Origin: Panorpa germanica
Lineage: Eukaryota; Arthropoda; Insecta; Mecoptera; Panorpidae
NCBI GenBank assembly: GCA_963678705.1
Contig: OY783216.1
Span: forward strand, 558,001-622,000
Direction: 5' to 3'
DNA length: 64,000 bases
Shown: positions 26,001-41,000 of the stretch, in pieces
Layout of the letters: every line of letters starts with the position of its first letter
Position numbering within the stretch: position 1 is the stretch's first letter
Notes under the pieces: model-generated
The model's input: the letters and a program-made list of their open reading frames with translations, nothing else
What the model was told of the DNA's origin: nothing
The model's database searches: none
Made by a program: the position numbers and the translations under genes

Positions 26001-29000
26001 TGCAGCAATAGCGGTTGCTAGTTGTATTTGATTCTGTTCATTGTAAACACTATTACAGTCGGAAGATGAGATAATACCGGCTGATAGCGGTAACTGAATC
26101 TGATCATTACAAACAACTAGTGGTACTTCCTGATTCTGGTGAGTGTATGCATTATTATACATTAAAGGTGAAATAGAGGTTGCAAGTTGTGGCTGATTAT
26201 GTGGAATGTATGCATTATTATAATTTGAAGGTGCAGCAATAACTGTTGCAAATGGCATCTGCCTTTGTTTATTATCTACACTGTCTAAGGGTAAATTACT
26301 CGCTGAAATTGCACTCTGATTCTGTTCGGTGGACTTATTCAGATCAACCAAGTAGTTGTCAGAGTTAATAATAGCTTTCCTTGCATTTGCCAACACTTCG
26401 ACTAAATTATTTTCGTATCGTTTTTGTATCAATGTAAGTAATGGCTTTGGAATGTATTCGTTCAAACCTGCACATATGTCGATAAAAGAATTATCATAGT
26501 TTTTAAATGGAAGTAATTTACCTTTACCAGAGGATGCTATGAGTTCTTGTAAGGTACGTTCGGTAAGTGTTTCTGTGTAAATATGCGATATATGTCGCTC
26601 GCAATGCGACGTGCTTTTGGAATTGCGTACTTGCGTTCGTACACATAAACTGATTTCATGAACCCTCTCCTCCACTTCCTCTTCCTCGTCTAGATTTAAT
26701 AGCTCCCGTTTATTTTTGAAAACGTCTGAACGTATCTTTGGTTGAATAGTTTCCATAGCCATGCAATTTTTAGGGTGGAAATTTGATAATTCATCACTAA
26801 CCAGTGGAGACAACTCATTCAAATATGAAATTTCACGTTTAGCAATAATGTCATTTTTATTTGCACTAGGCATAGGAACTCCACCGATCATACAATCCCG
26901 CTCACGATCCTTAATAAGTGGTAGACAAAGTTTATCGTTTGCTATCGCACAAATTTCTTCAAAATCACAGAAGTTAATCAAGTCATCAAGAAATGGTGCA
27001 TTGTCTAATAGTTCTGACATATTTTCGAATAACGTATCCTCAAATTCAAATTTACTAGGATCCTCCAAGAAATCCATGAAAGGGTCTTTTTTGGTATCAC
27101 TTTCACTTCCAATACCATCTGAAGATTCGTTTTGAACAACTGCAGCATTACTTGGAGCTCGATTTTCACATTCCGCGAAATTTTCATTTTGAGTCAACAC
27201 TTCATTACTAAGTTCACTAATATGTTTGCTAGTGTCTTCCATAATTAACTTTGTGAAATCTTCCTTTTTTGAATTGGATTTATTTGCTGCATTTTCATCA
27301 TTAGTATCCTCCATATCTACAATTTCTTGTAATATATCAGTAGTATGATTAATTTTATCATATTCACAACTATCTTTACCTGATTCAACGCTCTTTAAGA
27401 CAGCCTCAAACTCTTCAATATCTTTCTCTGGTGATAAAGTTTCAATAGTCTCTGTGCTACTTGAATCCATTCTGTTATATTTTTCAGAATCGTTTAAGTC
27501 ACTACATGGTGACGATAATGTTGATACGCCTGAATGAGATGCCACTTCTTGATTTTCTACTACAGATTCTACGCTCATTGGTTCTGTGATTGCGTATTGC
27601 AGTTTATTCACATTCGCTAAGTCACTAGGCTCAGCTACAGACGAATCCGTTTTGGTTGGCGAAGAATCTACAGGAATAGCAACAGTAGAATTTATTTTAT
27701 TTTCATTATCGGATTCCATGGGTTTTTCAGAATTGTTTAAGTCACTATATGGTAACGATAATGTTGATACGCTTGAATGAGATGCCACTTCTTGATTTTC
27801 TACTGCAGATTCTACGCTACCCGTTTCTGTAATTGTGTATTGCATTTTATTCACATTCGCTAAGTCACTAGGCTCAGCTACAGACGAAACTGTTTTGGTT
27901 GGCGAAGAGTCTAGAGGAATAATAACAGTCGAATTTATTTTCTTTTCAATTTCCATGGGTTTTTCAGAATTGTTTAAGTCACTATAAACTGAAGTTATTG
28001 TTAATACGCCTGAATGAGATGCCACTTCTTGATTTTCTACTGCAGATTCTACGCTACTTGGTTCTGTGATTGCGTATTGCAGTTTATTCACATTCGCTAA
28101 GTCACTAGGCTCAGCTACAGACGAATCCGTTTTGGTTGGCGAAGAATCTACAGGAATAGCAACAGTGGAATTTATTTTATTTTCATTATCGGATTCCATG
28201 GGTTTTTCGGAATTGTTTAAGTCGCTATATGCTGAAGGTATTGTTGATATGCCTGAATGAGATGCAACTTCCTGATTTTCTACTGCAGATTCTACGCTAC
28301 CCGTTTCTGTAATTGTGTATTGCATTTTATTCACATTTGCTAAGTCACTAGGCTCAGCTACAGACGAAACAGTTTTGGTTGGCAAAGAATCTAGAGGAAT
28401 AGCAACAGTGGAATATATTTTCTTTTCATTATCGGATTCCATGGGTTTTTCAGAATCGTTTAAGTCACTATAAGCTGAAGTTATTGTTGATACGCCTGAA
28501 TGAGATGCAACTTCCTGATTTTCTACTACAGATTCTAAGCTCATTGGTTCTGAGATTGCGTATTGCAGTTTATTCACATTCGCTAAGTCACTAGGCTCAG
28601 CTACAGACGAAACCGTTTTGGTTGGCGAAGAGTCTAGAGGAATAGCAACAGTGGAATTTATTTTCTTTTCATTATCGGATTCCATGGGTTTTTCAGAATT
28701 GTTAAAGTCACTATATGGTGACGGCTCTGTAATTGTGTATTGCAGTTTATTCACATTCGCGAAGTCACTAGGCTCAGCTACTGACGAAACCGTTTTGGTT
28801 GGCGAAGAATCTAGAGGAAGAACAACAGTGCAAATTATTTCTTTTTGATTATCGGATTCCATGGGTTTATCATTAATGTCTTTATGTAGAACTGAAAGAT
28901 CGACTGTATTTATTAGTTCAGAAGGAATTTCTACAGCGATCTCCGAAATATTTTGAATATCGTCGTCTATTGGTTTGTCTGTAGTGTTCATATATGGCGA

Positions 29001-32000
29001 AGATAATGATTTTATTGATGTAAAATCGGTTTTTTTCTTACTTCTCTGTTTGGATGGCGGACTGCATCTATTGTTATACACAATAGATTTTAAATTTTCT
29101 TCAACATTTTTGGTCACAGTATTACATTGATCTTGACTGAATGTTACACACGTTAATTCATTTTCTGTACTTTTATTAAATTTGTTAATGTCTGTATGTT
29201 TTTCTTCTGATGATATTGATTCTTCTTGATTTGGAATTAATGGCATGCAGAGTTCCGATTGATTCTTCTGAACAATATTATCTAATATTTGCATTTTACT
29301 GATTGTTGTCGTACTGACGTCATCGTTTTGAGATTGTTCTAAAGCAGGCGTACTTTCTAACACACTACCTATATCCGGGAGAATGGGTGGCTTATTACAT
29401 GTTTCAACATCCATAGAAGCAGCATCCATTTTGTTATTATAAGTTTTCAATTCCATCTTATTTTGTGTTTGTAAATTTGATTCTGAATCTTCTGCTTCAT
29501 ATTGATTATCATTTTTTGTCGAGTTCAATAACCATCTTGCTTTTAATGATAGTGGTTTATTTGATTTTTGAGTTACCACAATCTTATCTTCTTGTTTACC
29601 AATTTCCGGACTTACTATGGACTTTGCTTGTTCAACCGTATTTGATTCTTCATTTTTTAATGGTGATATTTCTAATGATGAATCAGATAAAATATTTCGT
29701 TTCTTTGGTATCAGAAGTTTGTACGGTACTATTTCTGCTTTCTTAGTCGTAGTGGAATCTAATGTAACTTCGGATATATTTTCTTTCAGTGCGTGTGCAG
29801 TTTCTAATTTATTAGATCCTTCTGGTGGATTAGTTTGAAGTAAGTCGCTAACCATTGTGTATGGAGCAATTATTAGAGTACTCTTAGCTGAATCTTCTGG
29901 AATCTCTTGTGAAACTATAACTGAATTTTGAGCTTGTATCATTGGTTCCACAAAATAATCATTTTTCAACTGCAACTTTGGTTTGTATATCTGAGGTTTT
30001 TTAATAGCAGGCGGAAACGTTTTTAATTTCTTCTCTGTATTAATAGGTACACTTTCCTTAATTGATTTATTCTCATTCGGAATCTTCAGATTTGTTACTA
30101 AATCTGGTTTTAAAGTTTCATTCGTGTCAAATATAATACGTGCACGTTTCTTAAAGCGTTCTGGTTTAGTTAAAATTGGAGCATGGACTTCTAATGTATC
30201 TTTTGCTTCAGTTTCAAAGTTCGCAGATTTCTTGGCAGTGATTGGAGTGATTAACTTGGCATTTTTAGATTCAGCCTGCTCATTTAACAATGACTCTTTT
30301 GTTCTTTCAATATTTTCAAAGAAATTGACATTATTTGGCAGAGATGACATACTTTCTACTTGAATAAATTTGGCAGAGTCTAGTACTGTGACGTCCTGCT
30401 TAAACAGTTCTAAATGAGGAACTGCAATTGTATCTGAAACTTTAATTCTGTCAGTAGACAGACTTGCTGATGTAGATAAATCTGAGATCTGATTTGTGAT
30501 TTCATCCGTCTTTATTTTTTTATTTGCTGGTACTAATTGTATTTTATTTTTTTCCACATTATTTGATTCTAATGCAATACGCTTTTTTATGTTTGTATCA
30601 TCTGTTACATTCGAAAAATTCACTGGTTTTGCTTTTCCTTGATTGTATTGATTTGTGTTCTTAGAAATGACGAATATTTTATGTTTAATGCCCTTGTGTT
30701 CAATAAAAGTAGAAGCGCATTGCTTTTTTGATTTAGGATACTCATCAACAGGCTTTACTACAGTTATTGAAGGACCTCTAGATTTACCAATCACATGTAG
30801 ATTGTGATTATTTACGACTTCACTGGACATAGTACAGTCAGCAGACTTCACAGATGTTGATAGCGAATTTATCGTTTCAGAAGTACTTACAATTTTGTTT
30901 GATGTAGGAAGAAAATCCATTTCATCTAAACTGGTTTCACTTATTGTTGAAACAGACTGTGGTGACGATATCGGTACAAATACTTCCACTAAATTATCAT
31001 TACATTTTTCAGTTTGTGTTGCATTATTAATAATTTGTGGTTGCTTCTTATTTTCCAAAAAATTCACTCCGTCTTTGTTTATTAATTTCTTATCAACTGC
31101 GTAAGATGACAACTGTTTTTCTTCAATATTTGTTTCAAGATTGGTATCCGATAAATCATCATCACTACAAAAATCACGACCATTACTAGGTGAAATAGCT
31201 TCGTACATACTGGTGTCGCAAATTTCGGCAACATTTTTTGTAATGTCAATAATATTATGCATTTCGGATTGTAATTTAATAGGACATTTGTCAGTAATAT
31301 TAATTGTATCTTTTGATTGAATATTATCGTTGGATAAAGTAACGTTGAGCTCATCACTTTTATTAACGGTTAAATCAAGAACATCAAGTTCCTCTCTGGG
31401 TTTAGGAATTGACAACTGTAAATCATCCTTTTTAGTCCAACAGAAATCAAGCTGGTTTTCTTGTTGTGTGCAATTCAAAGTGCTCATTATTTTCTGTTTT
31501 ATTACGTGATCGTAGGTTTTTTTAACCATATCTCTTTTTCCACAATGAGGAGACACATTTTGATTGGGTAGTTCAAATGATTCTTTTTTCGGAGAATTTT
31601 TAGGAAATGATTCAGTAACCAAACTTACGAGTTTATCTATCGAAAAATTACTTTTAATAAGTGGCAGAGGTTCGTCTTCTTTGATTTCAGGCACTTCATG
31701 AACAGCTTCCTTGTTGACTTTCTCTTCATCATTAGTTGAAAGTTCAAGCATTACGTCCTTACTGACGGATTTTACAGGACTGATTAAATCTTTCTTCTTT
31801 ACTATTTTATCTAATGACTTCGAATCAACAGGATCAGAAGTGACGATTTCTGTTCTATGAATCAACGGAAGATTTTCATTCACATTTTGAACAATTTCCA
31901 TTTTCCTTATTACTTGAGGTGGAACGCAGATTTTCGAAGCAATTCTAGGTACTTCTGTCTTAAAATTATCCACATTAGAATGTGAGCTTTTAATTTTCTC

Positions 32001-35000
32001 AGAAGTATTTGCAGACTTTCTTTTAGGTACAATCATAAAGTTTAGTGGATCCTTCTTTTTAAATTTAGGCAAATTTAATAAAACTTGATCTAAAGATGAA
32101 GACGAAGAAGTATGATCAATATTATTTGTCTTTATTTTCAGGTCTATACACTCTTGGCCTTTATGTATACTTTTCAAATTATTGACGACACTGTTATCCA
32201 CAGAATGAGTAATGGTGCTATTAGTAACTTCTGGAATACTATTTAATGCATCTTTAGGTGGCACTACTATTCCAATAGTCTGATTAGTATTCTTATCGAA
32301 CGATTGCGTGTTATTAGAAGTAATATCTGAATCTTTATTTATTGCAACTTCGAGATTAGGTGGAGTAGAAGAAATTTTAATAGGACTAACAAGAAGTATG
32401 CTAGTTTTATTCATTTTTAGCATATCTGTGGCATTACTATTTACCGTTTTGGATTCCGTATTAATACTGTTCGACATGTTTTCTGCTTTACAACATTTTT
32501 GTTTATCATCTGTTATAAGTTGTGCACTATCAAGATGATTAACTTTTTGGGTGCATGTTTCAGATTTCGTAATTTCGGCTGAGGTAGTTTTTATTTCAGT
32601 ATAAGTCAGATTTAAAACTGGTGATATAATTACTGGTGCTTCGGTTTCCGTAATTGATTTGATTGACTCTACCTCCTTACGTTTAAGTAATTTAGAAACT
32701 ATATCCTCAATATTTTGTCGATATTTGGGAGCATCTAAAGTTTGTGGAGGTGATTTTGCTTCTATGTCAATTATTAATTCCTCGTCATCATCTTTCAACT
32801 CATCAAGATAAGAGCGATTTGATATACGTTCTCCTACATTCACATTTGATTGAGAATTGTTAGTAGACAGTTTTGTCAAATTTTTAGAACTTTTATTTAA
32901 AATTTCTTCATTATTCTCAATTTGTTTACAAAGTAATTGTAATTGCGAATTATCAATATCCGGCAAGCTTCGGGGCAATTCGTTCAGAGGTATCTCTCTT
33001 CGTGATATGCTTACCTGTTCAGCAATTTCACAAGCAAGAGCAAACCTGTTCCGTTTTGTGCCAATAGGTGCGTCCGTACTAGCTTTTATTTGTGACTGCA
33101 AAAATTTATTAGTTGATTCAACTATCGTTCTTTCACTATTAATTAATTTGAGTTGCTTCTTGGGTGGAAGTACCTCAACTTCAATATCATCATTTAAAAT
33201 ACTAGCGCTTTGTACTTCGCGATTTTTACTTCTTTTTCGCTTTTTGTCGGATGGTTTAGTTTCTTCTATGATGGATATAGGAAAGGAAGATTTAGAGCTT
33301 CGTAAAGAGTAAGGTTTCTTAACAGGATTTTTTTTCCTTTGCTTCTCAGATTTAGTTGTTTGATTTGTAATCGGAGTTATAGAAAGTTCATTACTAATTT
33401 TAATGGACTGACTTTTTTCAGGAACTAGTTTTATCTTATCGGGACTACGTTGCTGGTATATTCTTTCTATACTTTTAGACAACTTAGATGTTTCTTTTGA
33501 ACCTTGTATTGCAAGTTCTTTTTCTCGACGTTGTAAACTAGCCATTGCTAACAGATCTAAATTTGACTGCGACCAATGTGTTACTTCTACTTCTGCAATA
33601 GGTGTAACAGTAATGTCAATTTTATCAATGGGTTCTAATATGTTTGCACATTTTTCTTCTAATTTATCTTTCACACAAGTAATTGTAACTACAGGTTTTT
33701 CTTCCACAGTCTGTGTTTGCAAAGGATGAATTATATTTTTCACATTTTTCTTGGTCAAATGCAATTTTGTTTCCAAATTCTGTTTTAGTATTTTATTCTT
33801 CAATTTTACAGGTTTGGCTTCTTTTTCTACCACTAGTTCTTTCCTTTCACTTCCATCTTTTAAAGGTATTTTAGGAGATGTATCAACTTTACACAATAAA
33901 ATGTCGTCTATTATTTTACGTTCCACGATTACTTCATTTACTATATCATTTAACTCATCTTTCTTCTTAGCTGGTTCATCTGCCAGATCAATGGATTCAG
34001 TACGTGAAGATTCTTTAACCAATAATTCTGGTTTATTCAGCGCAGAATTCACTACTGAAATATCAGAAGGAATTCCTGCTGAAGGTTTTGGTTGAAGACA
34101 GAAATAACTTAAAATATCAGCTGATTCTGATTTATTGGAACTATCAAGAAGTTCTACATTTTTCTTTGGTGAGTCAATTGCCTTTATTTCTTTCTTTCTA
34201 TTTTCTATTTCCATTCGGGTTGATATTGGTATAGAATCTACACTATCTTCACTAAAAGTTAAATCCATTTGCTTTACAATATCTAAGTTGGTACTCTTCT
34301 TATTATTTTTGTTTCTTGGTTTATCAGTTTGACTTCTCGTTGCTCTTCTTGGACTGAATGTTTCTTGGAACTTACGCTCTTCATTGTAATTTATACATGA
34401 CTTCCTGCGCGTGGTAATTTTCCCAATAGCTTCCTCAATAACTTTCTCAATAACACGTTTGGCACCTTTTTTAGTTTTTTTCTTTTCATGCTTTTTACTT
34501 TGAATACCTAGCTTCTGTATTGTCGCGGCAATGGGTTCCTCTATTGTACTTTTATCCATTGATTTGTTAACAGTAATTGGTTCTGGGTTGATATTACTGT
34601 TTTGTAAAACTGCGGTTAACTTTTTGGAAGGCTTGCGCCCTCTCTTCTTGTTTTGTGAAACATCAACCGAAACTTTCTTGTATAAGATATCCAAATCTGC
34701 AGATAGTAAATTTGACTTAATTTGATTAGTTTGTGTTGTTTTAGTCTGTATAGAACCTTCTAATTTTGTCATTTTTACTAAAAGTCCTTGAGTTTCCTTT
34801 GAATCTAATTCAGTTACTTGTATTACATCATCTCTTTTACTTTTATAATTACATTTCTTATTTGTTGCATTATTGTTTTTAACTTTTGTGAATCGTTTTT
34901 TACCTTTTCTTCTTTTTCGTTTAATATTTAATCTACTAGATGATGCTTTAGTTTTTCCGATCTTAACGTCATTCTTATTATCTATACAATCTTGACTTTG

Positions 35001-38000
35001 TATTTTAAGATCATCTAGAACATTGATGTTATCAGAATGTAAATTATTCACAGCTTCACAAAGTGTCAATAATCCTATCTTTGAGTCAAGTTTATTATTC
35101 GGAGTAATAGTTTTAGTTACATCCAAGCATAGTTTGTCTGTGTTTAAAAGGTTCGCCTTTGGTTCTATTAATTTGAAAATGTTGGATGAAGTTTCTACAT
35201 TACTTATTTTATGTTCCAATGACATATCCACAACAGGATTTAAGTCATTTTCAGTATTTGATTCAATGATAGAAATCTTTTGTTCTAGCAATATCTCTTT
35301 AATTTCTGATGAAACAATTTCGGGAAAAGATTTCGACTCAATATCGTCAATAACTTCTTTATCGCACCCTATATTGCTAAAATCAAATTGAGAAGATGGT
35401 AATGGAACATTCTTTTCTGATGGAGTTGTAATACTTTCATCTTGCACATTATCCACATCAATTCGCAATTTGGTAGAAGATGCCGGCTGTTTAAAATCAT
35501 TTGTTTGGATTACCGAATTACACACCTCCGGAACAGATGTTTCAGCCACTATTGTTATATTTGAAGAATTCTCCTTGGTTCTCATTTTAGAAGTTTTAGT
35601 TTTAAACGTTATATCTTCAGAATCTCCAACAATAAGTGTATAATCTGGTTTTGAAAATTCATTTTTGTAATTATTTGGTTCCAGTAATGACATGAGTTCT
35701 ATATTATAAAAAAAGCTCATATCATTTACAGGATTACTATTACTTTGAATTGTTTGTACAGATAATGGTAAATTACTTTCACATATATTCTTATTAGAAA
35801 CTTCAAAATTTGTTACACTTTCCATGTTTTCATTAATTATTACACTTCCTTTTGAAATACTTTCAGATACATCTAAACCGCAACTTGTTGCATTTTCACT
35901 GGTAATTACATTTTCGGTTGTAGATATTTCCTCACATTCTTTGTCGTCCATTTTAATTACAACATCCTGATTCTTCAATGATATATTTGGCTCGATGATT
36001 GGAATATCAACCACATTCTCTATTACTTCCGAAGTTTCGTTTGACGCATTAATCAAATTATGTTTTTCAACGTTAGATCCTACTAATATCTGTGATGTAA
36101 CATTATCATGTTTCACTAAAGTCTCATCGGGCTGGTTTTCAGAAATATTTATATCTTCGATTAAATTACATTTGACGTTATTTTTCTCTTCATTTTGAAT
36201 CACGTTCATTTCTAGTAAATTATTTTCGGAGTGTTTACATGTCTTATCTTCGATCAAAATGTTTCTAGTTATTTCTTGATTCACATCTTCGTTTATATTT
36301 ACAACAACACACTTTCCAATGTCTTCCGATTCATTTAATTCCATAACCAAAGGTATTTCGGTCGTAATTTCTTGGTTGGTTTCATCCGACTCAATAGCAG
36401 TCGAAGATACTTCCAAATCAACGCTTTTAATATTAAAATGTAACACATCCTGTTCATTTGCAGTAGTTTCAACTGCTAAATCAGTTACAGTGCCAGCACT
36501 TTCAGGATTATCAACTTTTTCAATTAATTCACATACGGCTTTGATTTCTCTTAAATCATTATCTTCGCGTTTAACAACGGCAGTTGACCTAACATAATTT
36601 TCCTTTTGTTCAATCAGCAACTTTTCCTCAACTTCTGTTTGTAGATGATCTGTATTACTATCGCGTGGCGATTTCTGTTCAAAATGATGAATTTCTTCTT
36701 CAAAAATTTTGCTTTCGGTATCTGTTTGAATATTTTGACTTAACTGAACTTGTTCATCAAATTCTTCCTTTGCACCTTCAACATCACTCCTATTTTCTTC
36801 AACTGTTTTAGTATCCATTAATTGAGTGTCCGTTGTTTTAATTGAACATGATTCTTGATGCACATCCACAGTCACCACGTTGATATTTTCATCTGTAGAT
36901 TCATCTTCTCTATCTGACAATTGTTTACTAACAGACTCTATCACATTAGAAGACTCCATTGGATTTGTTTCAGCTATTTTTCTATTACTTTCAGAATCTA
37001 CTATCTCTTGAAATTTTGTTTCTGCACTTACAGTTTCTTCGGAGATTTTATCAGTAGATCTACAGGCAATAAATGTTTGTATTTCCTTATTAAGTTCATT
37101 TGCCTTTTGAGATAATATTTCGCACTCGACTACTTCAACGCATGAATCTTCTAGTAATTCTGGCGTGTCATAAGAAATAATTTCTGATTCATTTTCCACT
37201 ATTGAACATTTACTTGCCCCATTAATAGTCAATTCATCCGGTGTAACTTCATTATTTTCTTGGTCGACTGGTAAGACACTATTTGAATGCAAGACCTCCA
37301 CTTGAGAAACTGTTTCAAGTTCTGGTTTAATTTCGGATTCAATATGTATTATTGAACTTACATTCGTATCACTAATAGTTATTTCCTCAGAGGTAATTTC
37401 GGTGCTCGTTTGTTCAATTGGTAATATTTTCTCCTCCTCCACTCTTAGTGATTCATTTTCTATTAATGAAAAGTCATTAGCGACACTAACAGCTGTGCTT
37501 TGCTCAGATAGTAATACACTATCGGATGTTTTGGAATCAATTACCTCAGCCTCAACTTCACTTACTAATTCATTTTCTATTGATTGAAATTGATTTGTAT
37601 CACTAATAGTAATTTCTTCCGATATAACTTCAATATTTTCTTGGACTTGTAATACACTGTCAGAAAACAAGATCTGCGGTTCTGCAACTACTATTTCAAG
37701 TTCTGATTCACTTTTCGGTTCATTATGCATTAATGAAATTTCATTTGCAACACTAACAATAATTTCTTCCGGTGTAACTTCAATATTTTCTTGCTCTGTT
37801 GGTAATACACTGTCGGAATGCAAGAAATTCGTTTTAGAAGCTATTGTTTTAAGTCCTGATTCAATTTTAGGTTCATTATGAATTAATGAACTTTCATTTG
37901 CATCACTAACAGTCATTTTTTCTGAGATAATTACTATGTTTTCTTGCTCGGGTGGTAATACACTATCAGCTGGTTTTGATTCAATCATCTCAGGCTCTAC

Positions 38001-41000
38001 TTGAATTATTAACTCATTTTCTTTTGATGGACATTCATTTGCATTACTAGCAGCTGTTTCTTGAGATATAATTTCAATATTCTCTTGGTCAAGTGATAAT
38101 ACAGCTGCTTTAAAATTAATTACCTCAGCCTCTACTTCAATTAATAAATCATTTTGTATTAATGGATATTCATTATTTTCACTAGCAGCTGTAATTTCAT
38201 TGTTCTCTTGCTCACATGGTAAGACACTCTCAGCTGCTTTGGAATCAATTACCTCAGCCTCTAATCCAATTACTAATTCACTTTCCATTGATGGATATTC
38301 ATTTGCATCACTAACAGTTGTTTCTTGAGGGATGATTTCATTGATCTCTTGCTCAGATGATAAGACACTATCAGCTGCTTTGGAATCAATTGCCTCAGCC
38401 TCTAATCCAATTACTAATTCACTTTCCATTGATGGATATTCATTTGCATCACAAACAGTTGCTTCTTGAGGGATGATTTCATTGATCTCTTGCTCACATG
38501 GTAAGACACTCTCAGCTGCTTTGGAATCAATTACCTCAGCCTCTAATCCAATTACTAATTCACTTTCCATTGATGGATATTCATTTGCATCACAAACAGT
38601 TGCTTCTTGAGGGATGATTTCATTGATCTCTTGCTCAGATGATAAGACACTATCAGCTGCTTTGGAATCAATTGCCTCAGCCTCTAATCCAATTACTAAT
38701 TCACTTTCCATTGATGGATATTCATTTGCATCACAAACAGTTGCTTCTTGAGGGATGATTTCATTGATCTCTTGCTCAGATGATAAGACACTATCAGCTG
38801 CTTTGGAATCAATTGCCTCAGCCTCTAATCTAATTACTAATTCACTTTCCATTGATGGATATTCATTTGCATCACTAACAGCTGTTTCTTGAGGGATAAA
38901 ATCATTTATCTCTTGCTCAGATGATAAGACACTCTCAGCTGCTTTGGAATCAATTGCCTCAGCCTCTAATCCAATTACTAATTCACTTTCCATTGATGGA
39001 TATTCATTTGCATCACAAACAGTTGTTTCTTGAGGGATGATTTCATTGTTCTCTTGCTCAAATGGGAAGACAGTATCTGCTGCTTTGGAATCAATTACCT
39101 CAGTCTCTACTACAATTTCTAAGCCACTTTCTATTGACATATAATCTTTTGCATCACTAACAGCTACATGTTCTTGGTCAAATGAAAATACATTATCAGT
39201 TGCTTTGGTGCCTTGTGCCTCAGCCTCTTGTTCAATTACTAATTCATTTTCTAATGAATATTCATTTCTATGAATAACAGTTTCTTTCGGAGAGGTAACT
39301 TCAATGTTCTCTTCCCGCTCTTTTAATAATACATAATCAGAATGAATCACTGGTGTTTCTGCAACAATTATCTCACCAGTTTCAAATGTTTCGGTCTTAA
39401 TTTCTTCGGGCTGAGATATAGCGTCCGAATTAACGCATGGAAGAACATTATTACCATTATTATCTAATTGTTCAGATACAGTTTCTTCTGGCACATCTTC
39501 ACCGTAATGAAATTCTTCTTCCTGTCCTTGAATTTTTAAATTTGTTTCCAATTTTGAAAATATGGTAAATGCTTCATTCTGTTCTAAGTCCCCACATTTA
39601 ATTGAAGAGTTCTTAGAGTTGTCTTTTTGACTGTGTTCTATTGATTTTTCTACTGCTTCACTTTGTGCTTTGAATTTAGGTATAGTCTCTTCTTTTATTT
39701 CATTTATTTCAAAGTCATTTATCTTGTTTATAGATTGTCTGGTATTGTGAGAATCTTCTATAGTTATCACTGTTATCGCAGGTGTACAATCAGGTGCAAC
39801 CACATTTATTTGTTCTTCTGCTATGGCTGATCCGGAGTACTTTAACTCTTTGGAATAAGTTTCCTCTTCATTGTCAGTAGCGATATGTACTGATTGGTCC
39901 AGTCTTTCATTAGATTGATTTTTTGAAGGTAATGATATAATGTCATCGAAGTTATTCACAGAACTTTCTAGTTGCTCTGATGCTACCGTTCCGACATTTT
40001 CTACAGGTTCTATATCTTGAGATATAACAGGTGGAAGTTCTTGCGCCTTTGATTCAGTTTCCAATTCTATATCACAAATTTCATGTTCATTTGATTCACA
40101 TAGACTTTCAGATTCTTCTGTAACAACTAATTCTTCTGTGTGACCAACCTTATTTACAGCTTGTATATTTGTACAATTGATATCCTTTTCTGTCGGTATT
40201 GCTATAGAAGATTCGGCTTTAAATTGCGGTTGAACTTCGTAAGCTCTATCTGAAATGGTTTCGAATTTCTCTATCACATCGATATTAGAAGCAGTAGAAA
40301 GAATTGAAGCTCTTGTTTCAATTTCCTCTACAACTATGTTCTTTTGGGAAGATTCAGACAAATTTTCTAAAGAAATAATAGCACATGATGTTTCTGATAT
40401 ATCTTGAGACCTCTCAATTTCACTTTCCAAATCATCATCCATGCGTCTTAGGTCTTCGTGTACTTCTAAATCAGTATGAGCTATTACTTCTGAAGAGATA
40501 AAATGTTCCTCGTTGTCTGTGTTGGATACAGTTATTTCAGATGCATTAACGATCATTGGGGGTTCAAAGTCCTCCTCCACAATTTCCAAATTTTCTAATG
40601 ATTTTATTGAAGTATTAGCTACTAATTCTAATGTATCTTCAAGTTCATCAGATAATATGGTATCGGATTTGTGATGCACAATGTTGTTTTCTTGTTGGTC
40701 TGTTCCATAATGTAAAAATAAATCCCGTGAAGCTTTATGCTGCAATAATGTTTCTTCTAGGATTTGATCATTTACTGATTCATCATTATTAAATACTTTT
40801 CCAGTTTGCCCTTTTAACCCTTCCGTAACTTCCGGTTCAGAAACTGATGTTAATTCTCTTTCAATTTCAAGTTCCATAAATGAATAATTTACTAAACTTT
40901 CGCTCGCCGATTGTAATTCTCTTCTTGCCGGAATCTTGTCTTCTGTATCTAAATCTTGTGGCATAACAGCTTGTGATATATGTTCCGCATTCTTCGGTTT

